DNA of 64,000 bases from AC-32 sp963755635 (GTDB lineage: Bacteria > Actinomycetota > Thermoleophilia > Gaiellales > Gaiellaceae), in contig CAVWKS010000021.1 in assembly GCA_963755635.1 (NCBI GenBank), forward strand, positions 1 to 64,000, in the 5' to 3' direction. Below the pieces are notes generated by a model, which did not search any database, was not told the DNA's origin, and saw only the letters and a program-made list of their open reading frames with translations. The first letter of the stretch is position 1. Each line of letters opens with the position of its first letter. Shown here piece by piece: positions 10,439 to 19,565 of this stretch. The position numbers were made by a program, and so were the translations under genes.

Positions 10439-10669
10439 TCAGGGGCCGGATCCTTCGAGCAGAGCCCGAGCCGCGTCCACGTCGGCTGGCCGCACGAGAA
10501 TCTCCCGCTGGCCCGCCGCCTGGAAGTCCTCGAGCGGCGAGTCGATCTCCTCGGTGTCGCGATAGCCGCACGCGATCCCGTTGGAGCGCAGCAGGCCGCA
10601 GACGATCTGGGCTTCCGGCTCCCCGGAGACGACTTTTACGACGACGCCTTGCTCCTGCTCCATGATCAA
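10439..10669 (-). CDS. DUF2007-family protein (putative signal-transducing protein)
   Basis: 76 residues. It shows the family pattern VVVKVVSGEPEAQIVCGLLRSNGI near the start, quoted in part, followed by REILVRPADVDAARALLEG, a small ferredoxin-like alpha/beta fold. DUF2007 proteins are often annotated as signal-transducing, but their role is unproven. Two ATGs (positions 1 and 3) are possible. It is on the minus strand with the two membrane-protein genes on its right, but separated from them by about 50 bases. Confidence 0.75.
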   Translation of the reverse strand: MIMEQEQGVVVKVVSGEPEAQIVCGLLRSNGIACGYRDTEEIDSPLEDFQAAGQREILVRPADVDAARALLEGSGP

Positions 10670-10717
10670 GAGGCTACTTCATGCTCCTCGTGACCGGCCG
10701 CAGCGCGGCCACAGGCT

Positions 10718-10879
10718 CTAGGCGTGGTGCCGGCGCTTGTCTCTTTCAACGATCGCCGTCAGCGCAATTCCGACTGCGATGAGCGGAATGCCGATGCCGG
10801 GACCCGGGCCGGTGAAGATCATCACCGCACCGGCAACCATGAGCACTACCGACGCAGCAACGAGCAGTTGTCGATTCAC
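10718..10879 (-). CDS. 53-residue hydrophobic protein
   Basis: A short gene from GTG 10879 to TAG at 10718 with a good ribosome site (GGGAGG, 5 bases before GTG). The product begins VNRQLLVAASVVLMVAG, continues through a glycine-proline turn (FTGPGPGIG) into a second hydrophobic helix (PLIAVGIALTAIV), and ends ERDKRRHHA. This is a two-helix hairpin with a basic tail. It follows the 10898 gene by 18 bases, so the two form an operon and may interact. No family recognised. Confidence 0.6.
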   Translation of the reverse strand: MNRQLLVAASVVLMVAGAVMIFTGPGPGIGIPLIAVGIALTAIVERDKRRHHA

Positions 10880-10897
10880 GAGACCTCCCTTCTCTTG

Positions 10898-11635
10898 CTA
10901 ATGCGCCTTCGTCGGCGGCGGCAGACGCACGTCGGTCTCGTACGTATGTGCGACGGCTGCAATGTGCATTGCCATGTGGTCGGCAACCGAGCCGATCGGA
11001 TTCGCGCTGAGCAGCATCGGCACCGAGATGATCGTGTTGCCGGTCTCGGGCGCGCCCACGCCGTCCTGGCGATATTGCGAGTAGCCGAGGTGGTAGACCG
11101 CGGTGATGGTCACGACGAGGGCGAGCGAGCCTCCGAAGTAGAGAATCCGTCGGCCCCACGTCGCCAGATGGCCGCCGAGCGACCGGTAGACGACGAGGCA
11201 AGGCAGCACTGTCAGGAGCAAGGCATCCACTGCGCCGTAGATCCCGCCGCGCCAGATCAGCTCGAAGACGTAGTACGCGCCGTGCGGCCGGGCCGTCGCG
11301 TCCGCCGAGAAGACGTTGCGAACGAGGACGATGCCGACGACGAGCCCGAGCACGACGCCGAGCTTCCAGTGGCGGGACAGGGTGGCTCGAATGTCGAGCT
11401 CCGTAGAGACCGCGTAGGCCGTGAACATTCCGAGCACGACGACGAAGTACGCCGCGAGGTACACGTCGTGCTGGAGGCCCAGGAGGCTCGATCCGATGAA
11501 GGGGACGGCGAAGCTGATCAGAGCCGCCGCGCTGAACCAGCGCAGCTGAGTTGCCCAGCTTTCCGGGTGCGCGGACGGCCGCGGAGCGAGGCGAAAGTGC
11601 AGCTCGTGCGGGAGATGTATGCGACTGGCTTCCAT
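10898..11635 (-). CDS. Multi-pass membrane protein of unknown function
   Basis: 245 residues. About 50 N-terminal residues are soluble; then come roughly six hydrophobic helices (for example LISFAVPFIGSSLLGL, VYLAAYFVVVLGMFTAYAV, LGVVLGLVVGIVLV, ALLLTVLPCLVVY, GGSLALVVTITAVYHLGY), and a short His-containing end (HMAMHIAAVAHTYETD). I do not recognise the family; it is not an obvious transporter. It is upstream of and probably co-transcribed with the 53-residue gene. Confidence 0.6.
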   Translation of the reverse strand: MEASRIHLPHELHFRLAPRPSAHPESWATQLRWFSAAALISFAVPFIGSSLLGLQHDVYLAAYFVVVLGMFTAYAVSTELDIRATLSRHWKLGVVLGLVVGIVLVRNVFSADATARPHGAYYVFELIWRGGIYGAVDALLLTVLPCLVVYRSLGGHLATWGRRILYFGGSLALVVTITAVYHLGYSQYRQDGVGAPETGNTIISVPMLLSANPIGSVADHMAMHIAAVAHTYETDVRLPPPTKAH

Positions 11636-11748
11636 GCCTCGAATCTACGGGCTGAAGCCCGTCTCGCCATCCGCGAAGTCGCGTATCGCCGGTGCACGAG
11701 ACTACGGGCCGCCAGACGCGTGATGAGCAGGCCTATAAAGATCCGACC

Positions 11749-12288
11749 ATGGGCGAACCCATTCGGGAAGCAAAGCTGGAGAGAACGGACGTCGGGCTCA
11801 TCCCCCAGGGCGAGGGCTGGTTCGTCGTCAATGCCCGCGACGTCACCTGGATCCGCAGCGAGGAGCGGGGGCAGGACACCGACTTCGAAGGCGAGCAGGA
11901 GTGGGCCCAGCTCGGCTTCCGCATCCACGTGCTCATGCCCGGCCAGCGGAACGGGATGTACCACCGCGAGCGCGGCCAGGAGGACTTCCTCGTCGTCGCC
12001 GGAGAGTGCGTGCTCGTGATCGAAGGCCAGGAGCGCCGCCTCAAGGCCTGGGACTTCGTCCACTGCCCGCCGTGGACGCATCACGTCTTCGTGGGCGCGG
12101 GCGACGGGCCATGCGTCATCGTCATGACCGGCAGCCGAGCGGGCGGCTTCGAGGTGGTCTATCCGGTGAACGAGGTCGCAGCGAAGCACGGCGCGAGCGT
12201 GTCCCAGGAGACATCGAAACCGGACGAGGCCTACGCGAGCTTCGGGCCGGAGGAGCGGTCGGCCTACCGCGAGGGTTGGCTGCCGTGA
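11749..12288 (+). CDS. Cupin-domain protein
   Basis: 179 residues from ATG 11749 (MGEPIREAKLERTDVG). A single cupin barrel spans about residues 50-125. Its motif 1 is modified (NGMYHRERGQEDFLVVAGECVLV, in part) and holds one His and a Glu; motif 2 (CPPWTHHVFVG) adds two more His, so a metal site is plausible. The C-terminal 50 residues (EEVAAKHG..., YASFGPEERSAYREGWLP) are typical of stand-alone actinobacterial cupins. The ligand is unknown. Confidence 0.8.
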   Translation: MGEPIREAKLERTDVGLIPQGEGWFVVNARDVTWIRSEERGQDTDFEGEQEWAQLGFRIHVLMPGQRNGMYHRERGQEDFLVVAGECVLVIEGQERRLKAWDFVHCPPWTHHVFVGAGDGPCVIVMTGSRAGGFEVVYPVNEVAAKHGASVSQETSKPDEAYASFGPEERSAYREGWLP

Positions 12289-12336
12289 CCGGGGGCGCGA
12301 TCTAGGCGCGACGAGGTTCGCATACGCTCCCGCTCG

Positions 12337-13506
12337 ATGTCTTCCGGGGCAGCGACGCCAGAGACGCCGCTGTCCGTGATCGTGCGGGAGTGGGGGCGGA
12401 TCGGGTGCATCGGGTTCGGCGGCCCGCCGACCCACATCGCGTTGTTGCGCGAGCTGTGCGTCCGCGACCGAGGCTGGATCGCCGAGGAGGACTTCGAGGA
12501 CGCGATCGCGGCGTGCAACCTGCTTCCCGGCCCCGCCTCGACGCAGCTCGCGATCTACTGCGCATGGCGGCTTCGCGGTCGTCTCGGCGCGCTGATCGGA
12601 GGCCTTGCGTTCATCGTGCCGGGCCTCGTCCTGATCATCGGCCTGGCGGCGGTGTTTCTCGCCTCGTCGCCGCCCCGCTGGATCCTCGGCGCGGGGGCGG
12701 GTGCAGGCGCAGCTGTCGCGGCGGTCGCGCTGTGGGCCGGGTGGAGTCTTGTCCCTGCGAGCTGGGCGCGAGCGAGGACGCGCGGACGATGGCGTTGGGT
12801 CATCTATCTCGCCGCCGGGGCCGCGGCTGCTGCAAGCCTCGGGCCGTGGCTCGTCCTCGTTCTCCTCGCGTGCGGCGCGGTCGAGCTCGCGCTCCAGCTG
12901 GACGTATTTGCCGGTCGTGCCGGTGGGTCGATCCCGTTCCCGCTGCTTGCGGTGGCCGCGGGCGCGAGTGGCGGTCTCCTCTCGCTCGCGTGGGTCGCGT
13001 TCAAGGTAGGGGCGCTCTCGTACGGCGGAGGGTTCGTGATCGTTCCGCTGATGCAGGCGGACGCGGTCGACCACTACCACTGGATGACCGGCGGCCAGTT
13101 CCTCAACGCGGTCGCGCTCGGCCAGATCACCCCGGGCCCGGTTGTGCACACGGTGGCGGTCGTCGGGTATGCGGCCGCCGGGGTCGGCGGGGCGCTCCTG
13201 GCGGCCCTCGTGGCGTTCTCGCCGTCGTTCGCGTTCATCCTGCTCGGCGGCGACCGGTTCGACCTGATCCGTCGCGACAAGCGTGCGCGCTCGTTCCTCG
13301 ACGGTGCGGGGCCGGCAGCGATCGGCGCGATTCTCGGCTCGTCGATCCCGCTGGCTCGCGCGCTCCAGGAGAACTGGCAGTACGCCGTGCTCGCCGCCGC
13401 GTTGTTGCTCCTGTTCGTGCTCCGCCGGGGAGTCGTCTTGACCCTTCTTCTGGCCGGGGCCGTCGGAGTGATCGTCGCTCTCGCAGGCGGGACGCTTCCT
13501 GGCTAG
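12337..13506 (+). CDS. chrA: Chromate transporter, two-domain form
   Basis: 389 residues. Two homologous CHR halves: the first has GCIGFGGPPTHIALLRELC and ACNLLPGPASTQLAIY, the second FKVGALSYGGGFVIVPLMQ and ALGQITPGPVVHTVAVVGY. These are the paired FGGP and PGP signatures of the long ChrA family, with about ten membrane helices. Members export chromate with proton exchange, but many genomic copies have not been tested and may move other anions. No chrB-like regulator is next to it. Confidence 0.9.
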   Translation: MSSGAATPETPLSVIVREWGRIGCIGFGGPPTHIALLRELCVRDRGWIAEEDFEDAIAACNLLPGPASTQLAIYCAWRLRGRLGALIGGLAFIVPGLVLIIGLAAVFLASSPPRWILGAGAGAGAAVAAVALWAGWSLVPASWARARTRGRWRWVIYLAAGAAAAASLGPWLVLVLLACGAVELALQLDVFAGRAGGSIPFPLLAVAAGASGGLLSLAWVAFKVGALSYGGGFVIVPLMQADAVDHYHWMTGGQFLNAVALGQITPGPVVHTVAVVGYAAAGVGGALLAALVAFSPSFAFILLGGDRFDLIRRDKRARSFLDGAGPAAIGAILGSSIPLARALQENWQYAVLAAALLLLFVLRRGVVLTLLLAGAVGVIVALAGGTLPG

Positions 13507-13534
13507 ACCCGGGCTTGAACCCGCCACGCTCGCG

Positions 13535-13849
13535 TCAGCCGATGGGCGCCATCGTCCCGTCGGCGAGTGTCACCGTGATGTGCGCGAAACCGCGTGGGTA
13601 GTCGCTTGGTTCGCTCTCGTAGACGAAGAAGTTGTGCTGGACGGGCACCGTCACGCGCCGGCCATCGGAGACGGTGAACGAGACCGCGGTGACGCCGTCG
13701 CGGGCGACGCCGTACGCGTAGGTGGGGTTACCCGGGTGCTGGAAGGAGGTCGTGAACGTGACGGGCTCGGTCTGGGTGAGGGGATCGCCACAGGACTCAG
13801 CCAGTCGTGCGACGACGACGCACAAGCGTCCCTTCTCCCGCGCCGCCAC
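13535..13849 (-). CDS. Hypothetical protein
   Basis: 104 residues, not recognised. From about residue 28 it is beta-rich (VTFTTSFQHPGNPTYAYGVAR, in part; VSFTVSDGRRVTVPVQHNFFVY; HITVTLADG), as in an exported domain, yet there is no signal peptide in this frame. The first 25 residues may belong to another frame, so the gene could be truncated or frameshifted at its 5' end. Confidence 0.4.
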   Translation of the reverse strand: MAAREKGRLCVVVARLAESCGDPLTQTEPVTFTTSFQHPGNPTYAYGVARDGVTAVSFTVSDGRRVTVPVQHNFFVYESEPSDYPRGFAHITVTLADGTMAPIG

Positions 13850-13899
13850 GGCCCGGCGTCGGGGACCGCTCCGACTCCTATCGTCGTACGCTCTGAGGA

Positions 13900-14481
13900 G
13901 TGCGTCCGCCAGGCGTTACCTCAGTCGTATTGTGCTCGGTTGCTGTCGTCGGGCCCTGCGGCTGTTCTGGTTCCCACAACGACCGACACTCAAAGCCGCG
14001 CGGAACCCTGAGCCGACCGCTGCACTTCCCATCAGCAACCGGCGTCCGCTGCCCGGCGACGGCGGGCCACTTCCTCACGACGCCGGACTTCGGCAGCTGG
14101 ACGCTCGGGAACGGTCGAGTACGAGTGGCAGTCAACAACGCCGGTGACTTGCGGCACGGCAAGGTGCATATGGCGGCTGACGAAGCCGCGGGGTGGTACG
14201 GGATCAAGACGCACTTCGTCAGCGTCCCCGCCTACCAAGGGCCGTTCCTCGTAAGGGCGAGCCGCCTCGACCGCTCCGGGGAAATCAGAATTGGCGCGAG
14301 CCCGGCGCAAGCTGGTCCGCTGCGAGTCGCCTCGGGTCCGACGGCCAACGGATCGAGTGGTTGGCGTGAGGTTCCTTACTTCACCTTCGTCAAGGGTCCG
14401 GGCTGCTATGGCTGGCAGATCGATGGACGGACGTTCAGCGAGATGATCGTTGCCCGCGTCTTACCTCCGCTGCGGCACTGA
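13900..14481 (+). CDS. Putative lipoprotein
   Basis: 193 residues from GTG 13900, preceded by GAGGAG. The N-terminus (VTSVVLCSVAVVGPCGCSGS) is short, hydrophobic and ends in closely spaced cysteines, so lipidation at one of them is likely. The mature part is beta-rich with GNGRVRVAVNNAGDL, MAADEAAGWYGIKTHFVSVPAY (in part) and PYFTFVKGPGCYGWQIDG near the end. I recognise no family. Confidence 0.55.
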   Translation: MRPPGVTSVVLCSVAVVGPCGCSGSHNDRHSKPRGTLSRPLHFPSATGVRCPATAGHFLTTPDFGSWTLGNGRVRVAVNNAGDLRHGKVHMAADEAAGWYGIKTHFVSVPAYQGPFLVRASRLDRSGEIRIGASPAQAGPLRVASGPTANGSSGWREVPYFTFVKGPGCYGWQIDGRTFSEMIVARVLPPLRH

Positions 14482-14567
14482 TGTTGGCCGGTCTTGGCAG
14501 CCAGGGTCGAAAAAGCCGCCTGGGCCACCGTCGCTGTCGCCAGAGCTGGGGCCGGTAGCCTCGGGGC

Positions 14568-15477
14568 GTGTCGCGCTCGTACGTGATCTACATCGGGCTG
14601 CTCGCGGCGTTCTGGGGCGCGAGCTACATGTTCATCAAGGTCGCCGACCGCGCGTTCGAGCCGGCGGCGATGATCTTGCTCCGGCTGCTGCTCGCCTCGT
14701 CGCTGCTGCTCGTCGTGCTCGCGGTGCAGCGCGGCTGGGGGAACACGGTCGCCGACATGCGGCACCTCGGCTGGGAGGGCTTCGCGCTCGGCGTCGTCAA
14801 CGGCGCGATCCCGTTCACGCTGATCGCCTGGGGCGAGAAGCACATCGACTCGGGCGTGGCCGCGATCGCGAACGCGTCGATGCCCATCTTCGTCGTGCTG
14901 CTCGCGATTCGCTGGAAGCCGAGCGAGACCGTGCGCGGCTGGCGGCTCGTCGGGTTCTTGGTCGGCCTCGTCGGCGTGGGCGTGCTGGCCGGGATCCACC
15001 CGAAGGGCGGCTGGTGGGGCGTGGCGGGGACGATGGCGGTGGTCGTCGCGTCGGTCTCGTACGCGATCGGCAGCCTCTGGGGTCAGCGGCTGATCGGACG
15101 GACGAGCGGGCTCGTGCTCTCGGCGAGCTCGATGATCGGCGGCTTCCTCGTGCTGATCCCGCTGGCGATCTGGCAGCTGCCGTCACACGTCCCGGGCTGG
15201 AAGGAGAGCGGCTCCGTGATCGCGCTCGCCGTGATCGGGACGGCGATCTCTCAGATCATCCTCTACCGCGTACTCCGCTCCGACGGCGCCGCCCGCGTCA
15301 GCCTCGTCACCTACCTGCTGCCGGCGACGGCGCTCGTCTACGGGGTGCTGCTGCTCGGCGAGCCGCTCACCTGGCAGGAGCTGGCCGGGCCTCGTGCTGA
15401 TCCTCGGCGGCGTCGCGCTCGGCTCGGGTGCGGTGCGCTTTCCGCGGCGCGAGCCGGTCGCGGCACCCACACCGTGA
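14568..15477 (+). CDS. EamA/DMT-family transporter, frameshifted
   Basis: About 302 residues when repaired. It is a paralogue of the gene at 6023 (LLAAFWGASYMFIKVADRAFEPA; SLVTYLLPATALVYGVLLLGEP), with two EamA repeats. An extra C near 15390 breaks the frame at WQELAG; the restored end is LVLILGGVALGSGAVRFP and stops at TGA 15475-15477. That stop overlaps the GTG of the next gene (GTGA), so this starts an operon running to about 19314. Without the repair the reading runs on through four other genes. Confidence 0.8.
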
Positions 15478-15987
15478 GCGAGGTCACGCCTGCGCCGCGC
15501 CGAGCCGCGCGACGTCGACTTCCTCGTCGAGCTCATGACCGACGAGGACGTCGACCCGTACATGGCCGTCGTCCGCGCGCGCGACCGCGAGGGGCTGCTC
15601 GCCGAGATCGAGCGCTCGCAGGCCGAGCCGGAGGAGTACGGCCGCTTCGTGATCGAGGTCGACGGTCAACCTGCAGGTCTGATGGGGTTCCAGGTCGCGA
15701 ACCGGCGCTCGAGGATCGCGAACCTCGGCTCGCTGGCCGTCCACCCGGATTTCCGCGGCCGCCGCCTGGCGGACGAGGCCGCACGGCTCTTCCAGCACCA
15801 CCTGCTCTTCGACCTCGGCTTCCACCGGCTCCAGCTCGAGATCTACGGCTTCAACGAGCGCGCCCAGGCGCACGCCGAGCGCGCCGGCTTCGTCAAGGAA
15901 GGAGTACGCCGAAAGGCGTACGACCGCCACGGCGAATGGGTCGACGGGGTCATTTACGGCCTCGTGCGCGAAGACCTAGACCCGTAA
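15474..15987 (+). CDS. GNAT-family N-acetyltransferase, frameshifted near its start
   Basis: About 170 residues when repaired. The GTG at 15474 overlaps the transporter stop and, after removing one extra C near 15489, reads VSEVTLRRAEPRDVDFLVEL, a normal GNAT start. The acetyl-CoA loop is AVHPDFRGRRLADEAARLF, followed by HRLQLEIYGFNERAQAHAERAGF (in part) and KEGVRRKAYDRHGEWVDGVIYG, which is RimJ/RimL-like. It could acetylate a protein N-terminus or a small amine. If the frameshift is real, translation may begin at ATG 15535 and the domain lacks its first strand. Confidence 0.75.
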
Positions 15988-16019
15988 AGAATCCGGCGGT
16001 CTGGCGCGTCGGACGGGTG

Positions 16020-16479
16020 ATGGTCGACGAGCTCGAGGAGCTGTACCGAAGACGACGGCCGCAGTTCTGCCGTGCGGCCGCGGCGATCGCGGGTGATCGC
16101 GGCCTCGGTGAGGATGCAGTGCAGGAGGCGTTCGCGAAGGCGGTGCGGAAGCGGCGAGCCTTCAAGGGTCGCGGCTCGCTCGAGGCATGGGTCTGGCGGA
16201 TCGTCGTCAACGCCGCGCGTGATGCCCGGCGCCGTCGCCGCCCGTTGCCGGGACTGAGCGATCGGCCTGACGGCTCGGAGAACGGGCAAAGCCCTGTCCT
16301 TCCCTTGGAGCTACTGACAGACCGGCAGCGCGAGGTGCTCTTCCTCCACTACTACGCCGACCTCGACTACACGACCATCGCCGAGGCGCTCCTGATCAGC
16401 CCGGGGACCGTCGGCGCCACGCTCTCAACCGCCCGCGGCTGTTCTCCGGCGGGCGCTCACAACGGAGGTGAAGTCATGA
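16020..16479 (+). CDS. ECF-type RNA polymerase sigma factor, frameshifted at the end
   Basis: About 153 residues. Region 2 is short (LYRRRRPQFCRAAAAI, GEDAVQEAFAKAVRKR, LEAWVWRIVVNAARD) and region 4 reads LLTDRQREVLFLHYYADLDYTTIAEALLISPGTVGATLSTAR (quoted here only as consecutive landmarks LTDRQREVL, HYYADLDY, GTVGATLSTAR). One missing base near 16437 restores AAVLRRALTTEVKS and a TGA at 16477-16479 that overlaps the next ATG (ATGA). It is coupled to the membrane protein that follows, as sigma/anti-sigma pairs usually are. Confidence 0.8.
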
Positions 16480-17189
16480 CCAATACGCGCATCGACGAGC
16501 TGCTCGACGAGTACGTCGCTCCGTTCGCGCCGGGCTCGCAGGGCTGGGGGGACGTGCTCGGGCGCGCGCGCAGGTCGCGGAGGCGCTACGCGGCGCTTGT
16601 TGCGGCGGTTCTCGTCCTCGTACTCGTGCCGACGACGGTCGCCTTCGGCCATCGGATCGCCAATCTCTTCCAGGGCACGCCTGCCCCACCGGCGGTCTCG
16701 TCGAGCTTCGAGTCCAACAACCGCATGGCCGACATGGCGACCCAGAACGGTTTTGCCGACAAGTTCCCCCACGCGGACGTGAGCCAGGCGCACGGCGTGC
16801 TCGAGGTGCAGACGCCCGACGGTCCCGAGGATCTCTGGGTCGCGCCCAACGACCAGGGCGGCCACTGTTGGTGGGTCAACTGGGCGAACGACCCGGTCAC
16901 GGCTGCGGGGCAGTTCGGCTTCGGAGGATGCGACCCGACGGATGTGCGCTCGGGAATCGACGCCGGCACGATCTGGGTCGACGCCCATCCGACCCTGCAA
17001 ACGCTCTGGGGGCGTGTCTACGTCCAGGCGGACCGGGTCGTCGTCGAGCTCGAGGACGGATCATCGTCGACGCTGCCGGCGGTCGAAGGCGGATTCTTGG
17101 CGTCGCTGGCCCGGCATGCGAAGGTCGAGCGCGTGACGGCCTACGACGGCGACAGGCAAGTCGCCTCGTGGGAGGCGCCAGTAGGCTAG
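16476..17189 (+). CDS. Membrane-anchored partner of the sigma factor (putative anti-sigma)
   Basis: 237 residues from ATG 16476 with GGAGGTG upstream. The first 35 residues are cytoplasmic and acidic/basic (RIDELLDEYVAPFAPGSQGW), one membrane helix lies at about 36-55 (YAALVAAVLVLVLVPTTVAFG, in part), and a 180-residue outside domain follows with cysteines in GGHCWWVNW and FGFGGCDPTD. The position and coupling argue for an anti-sigma or sensor role, but I see no HxxxCxxC zinc motif, so this is inferred from context. Confidence 0.55.
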   Translation: MTNTRIDELLDEYVAPFAPGSQGWGDVLGRARRSRRRYAALVAAVLVLVLVPTTVAFGHRIANLFQGTPAPPAVSSSFESNNRMADMATQNGFADKFPHADVSQAHGVLEVQTPDGPEDLWVAPNDQGGHCWWVNWANDPVTAAGQFGFGGCDPTDVRSGIDAGTIWVDAHPTLQTLWGRVYVQADRVVVELEDGSSSTLPAVEGGFLASLARHAKVERVTAYDGDRQVASWEAPVG

Positions 17190-17193
17190 ACCC

Positions 17194-17571
17194 GTGTTCG
17201 GCAAGCGCTGGGCTGACCGCTACAAGCTCGCCTGGGAGGCGAACGATCCCGACGCTGCGGCCGCGCTCTACCGGCCGGACTGTGTCTTCCGCTCGGCGCC
17301 GTTCCGCGAGCCTGAGCCGCCGATCGAGTACGTCCGGCGCGTCTACGCCGAGGCGCGTGCCGAGGACGTGCGCTTCGGCGAGCCGATCGAGGAGGGCGAC
17401 CGCACGGCCGTCGAGTGGTGGGCGACGCTGATCACCCCGGACGGCAAGGAGCAGGCGATCGCCGGTTGCTCCGTCCTCCGCTTCGACGACGAGGGCCTCG
17501 TGGTCGAGGCCCGCGACTACTGGCACATGGAGCCCGGGCGCCGCGAGCCGCACGCGACCTGGGGGAGGTGA
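17194..17571 (+). CDS. SnoaL/NTF2-like protein
   Basis: 125 residues, GTG start 4 bases after the previous stop. It has the cone-shaped NTF2-like pattern: YKLAWEANDPDAAAALYRPDCVFRSAPF (in part), YVRRVYAEARAEDVRFG, AVEWWATLITPDGKEQ and LVVEARDYWHMEPG. Such domains bind or turn over small hydrophobic ligands or serve as sigma-factor regulatory domains; a link to the ECF sigma factor two genes upstream is possible. Its stop overlaps the MFS start. Confidence 0.8.
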   Translation: MFGKRWADRYKLAWEANDPDAAAALYRPDCVFRSAPFREPEPPIEYVRRVYAEARAEDVRFGEPIEEGDRTAVEWWATLITPDGKEQAIAGCSVLRFDDEGLVVEARDYWHMEPGRREPHATWGR

Positions 17572-18883
17572 GGCGCGGGCTTACCGCGCCGCTCGCGGCC
17601 GCCGTCGCGGTCGCGTTCGCGGACTCTTCGATCGTCGTCCTGGCGCTGCCCGAGCTCTACGGGCACTTCAACACGACGATCGAGGGCGTTTCCTGGGTCG
17701 TCACCGCTTACAACGCGGCGGTCGCCGTCACGGCGCTGGCTCTCGTGCTGTTCGTCCACCGGCTCGACACCACGGTCGTGCTCGCCGCGGGGCTCGGCCT
17801 CTTCCTCGCGGCCTCGATCGCGTGCGCGTCGGCGCAGAGCCTCGGTTTCCTGATCGGCGCCAGGAGCATCCAGGGCATCGGCGCGGCTCTGCTGCTGGCG
17901 GCGGCGCTGCCGGTGCTCGGCGCCGCGCGCTGGACCGCCGTCTCGACGTTCGGCCTGGCGGTCGGGCCGGCGCTCGGCGGCGTCCTGACTCAGGCCTTCG
18001 ACTGGCGCGCGATCTTCATCGCGCAGGCGCCGGTCGCCGCTTTCGGGCTCGTGGCCGTCGTCCGCGCGCGCGAGCACGTCACGGCAGAGGAGGGCTGGCG
18101 CGGCTCGCTCACCCGGACGCTGCCGGCCAACGCTTGCCTCGGCCTCGTCTTCGGGGCGCTCGTCGGTGCGCTCTTCCTCGCCGTCCTGCTCGTGATCAGC
18201 GTCTGGGGCTACTCGCCGATCGGCGGCGCGCTCCTCGTCAGCTCGCTGCCAGTCGCCGCGCTCGCCGCGCGTCCGCTCGAGCGGCGGCTCGCGCATGCGA
18301 CTGCCGTCTGCGGCGGTGCGGGCCTGCTCGCGCTCGGGCTGATCGGGCTGGCGCTACTACCGTCGGCGAGCGCCGGCCTCGCCGTCTGGGCCTTGCTGCT
18401 CTGCGGCGCCGGGATCGGGCTCGCGGTGCCGGTCCTCTCGAACGCGACGCTCGACCCGCAAGCGGGGCTCGCCCGCAGCGGGACGCTCACCGTCGGTGCC
18501 CGCCACCTCGGCCTCGTCCTGGCGCTCGCGCTGATCGCGCCGCTACTCGCCTCGCAGGTGCCCGCCGCCGGCGACCGCGCGCTCCTGCGCGGGACCGCGG
18601 TGCTGCTCGATGCGCCGATCGGGCTCGACAAGAAGGTGCCCGTCGCACTCGACCTGCGTTCGGCCTTCGCGCGCGCGCAGGACGGAGAGACGCCGGATCT
18701 CGCGCAGCCCTTCAACGCGCATGGCGCCCGCCACGACTCGGCCCTCGCGGCCACGCGCGACAAGCTGGAGAGCGCGATCGAATCGACGATCACCCGCGCC
18801 TCGCGCCCCGCCTTCTTCCTCTGCGCCGGTTTCGCCGCGCTCGCGCTGTCGTGGCCGCGGTCTACCGCCGGAGGCTCAGTTGA
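17568..18883 (+). CDS. MFS transporter, frameshifted at the last helix
   Basis: About 438 residues. GTG 17568 overlaps the NTF2 stop (GTGA). It has the drug-exporter (DHA2-like) pattern: ADSSIVVLALPELYGHF, then SWVVTAYNAAVAV, IGARSIQGIGAALLL and VGPALGGVLTQAFDWRAIFI. One base shift near 18848 separates the last helix; the restored end VVAAVYRRRLS stops at 18883. A large loop near residues 345-400 faces the outside. The substrate is unknown. The stop overlaps the TTG of the next gene. Confidence 0.8.
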
Positions 18884-19314
18884 CCAAGATCCTCGTCGCG
18901 CTCCTCGCGGCAGGCGTCGCGCTCCTCGCGGTCGAGCTCGGCCTCGGGGCGCTGAACCAGCCCTCGCCGGCGATCGCGAACCCCTGCCATCCGCGCGAGG
19001 GGCGCACCGGCGGGCTCGACGCGACGGTGCAGCGGATCGTGCTCGACGGCCTCGACGGCGCGGCCTGCCGGCTGCACACGACGCGCGAGGAGCTCGTGCT
19101 CTCGATCGGCGGCGGCAGCGCGGCGCCGCGGCACTGGGACCCGCACACGATCGACGTCGCGGTCCGAGCCGGCCTGCTGCGGTCGGTTGACGAGGCGGCA
19201 CAGCGCGGCGACATCCCCAGCTTCGCCGTGCCCGCGCTGCAGCAACTCGTCGAGCGGCTCCCGATCGAGAAGCTGATCCGCGGCGAGATCAGCTTGAGCG
19301 ACCTCCTCGGTTAG
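18880..19314 (+). CDS. Hypothetical exported or membrane-anchored protein
   Basis: 144 residues from TTG 18880, overlapping the MFS stop. The start LTKILVALLAAGVALLAVELG is a signal peptide or anchor; the rest has two cysteines (NPCHPREGR, GAACRLHT) that may pair, a repeated hydrophobic-acidic helix, and ends EKLIRGEISLSDLLG. No family is recognised. Tight coupling suggests it works with the transporter, perhaps as an outside accessory domain. Confidence 0.55.
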   Translation: MTKILVALLAAGVALLAVELGLGALNQPSPAIANPCHPREGRTGGLDATVQRIVLDGLDGAACRLHTTREELVLSIGGGSAAPRHWDPHTIDVAVRAGLLRSVDEAAQRGDIPSFAVPALQQLVERLPIEKLIRGEISLSDLLG

Positions 19315-19563
19315 CTACTGCTCGTAGCGCTCGACGACCTCGGGGTCGCGCGCGTGAGCCTCGCCCGGGTCGCGGCCGGCCTCGCGCAAAGCGCGCCGCT
19401 GGCGCAGCAGGTCCCAGCACTGGTCGAGCCCGATCCGGATCGACTCCAGGCGCCGGTGCTCGGTGTCGCTGAGCCCGGACCCGCCCTCGGCTCGCTGGAA
19501 GAGCTCGTGCTCCTCCGCGACGAGCTGCTCGATCCGCTCGTGAATGGCTTCGTCGTCGGCCAT
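19315..19563 (-). CDS. DUF2630-family protein
   Basis: 82 residues from ATG 19563. The family pattern is clear: IHERIEQLVAEEHELFQR, then LDQCWDLLRQRRALREAG and PEVVERYEQ. It is a small two-helix actinobacterial protein of unknown function, and no catalytic motif is visible. It sits 2 bases downstream of the glutaredoxin-GNAT gene and probably shares its transcript. Confidence 0.85.
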   Translation of the reverse strand: MADDEAIHERIEQLVAEEHELFQRAEGGSGLSDTEHRRLESIRIGLDQCWDLLRQRRALREAGRDPGEAHARDPEVVERYEQ

Positions 19564-19565
19564 CG

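Noticed and set aside
14568..17189. One 873-residue open frame joining transporter, GNAT region, sigma factor and membrane protein
   Set aside because: It results from the transporter frameshift near 15390; the parts are separate genes with their own starts and ribosome sites.
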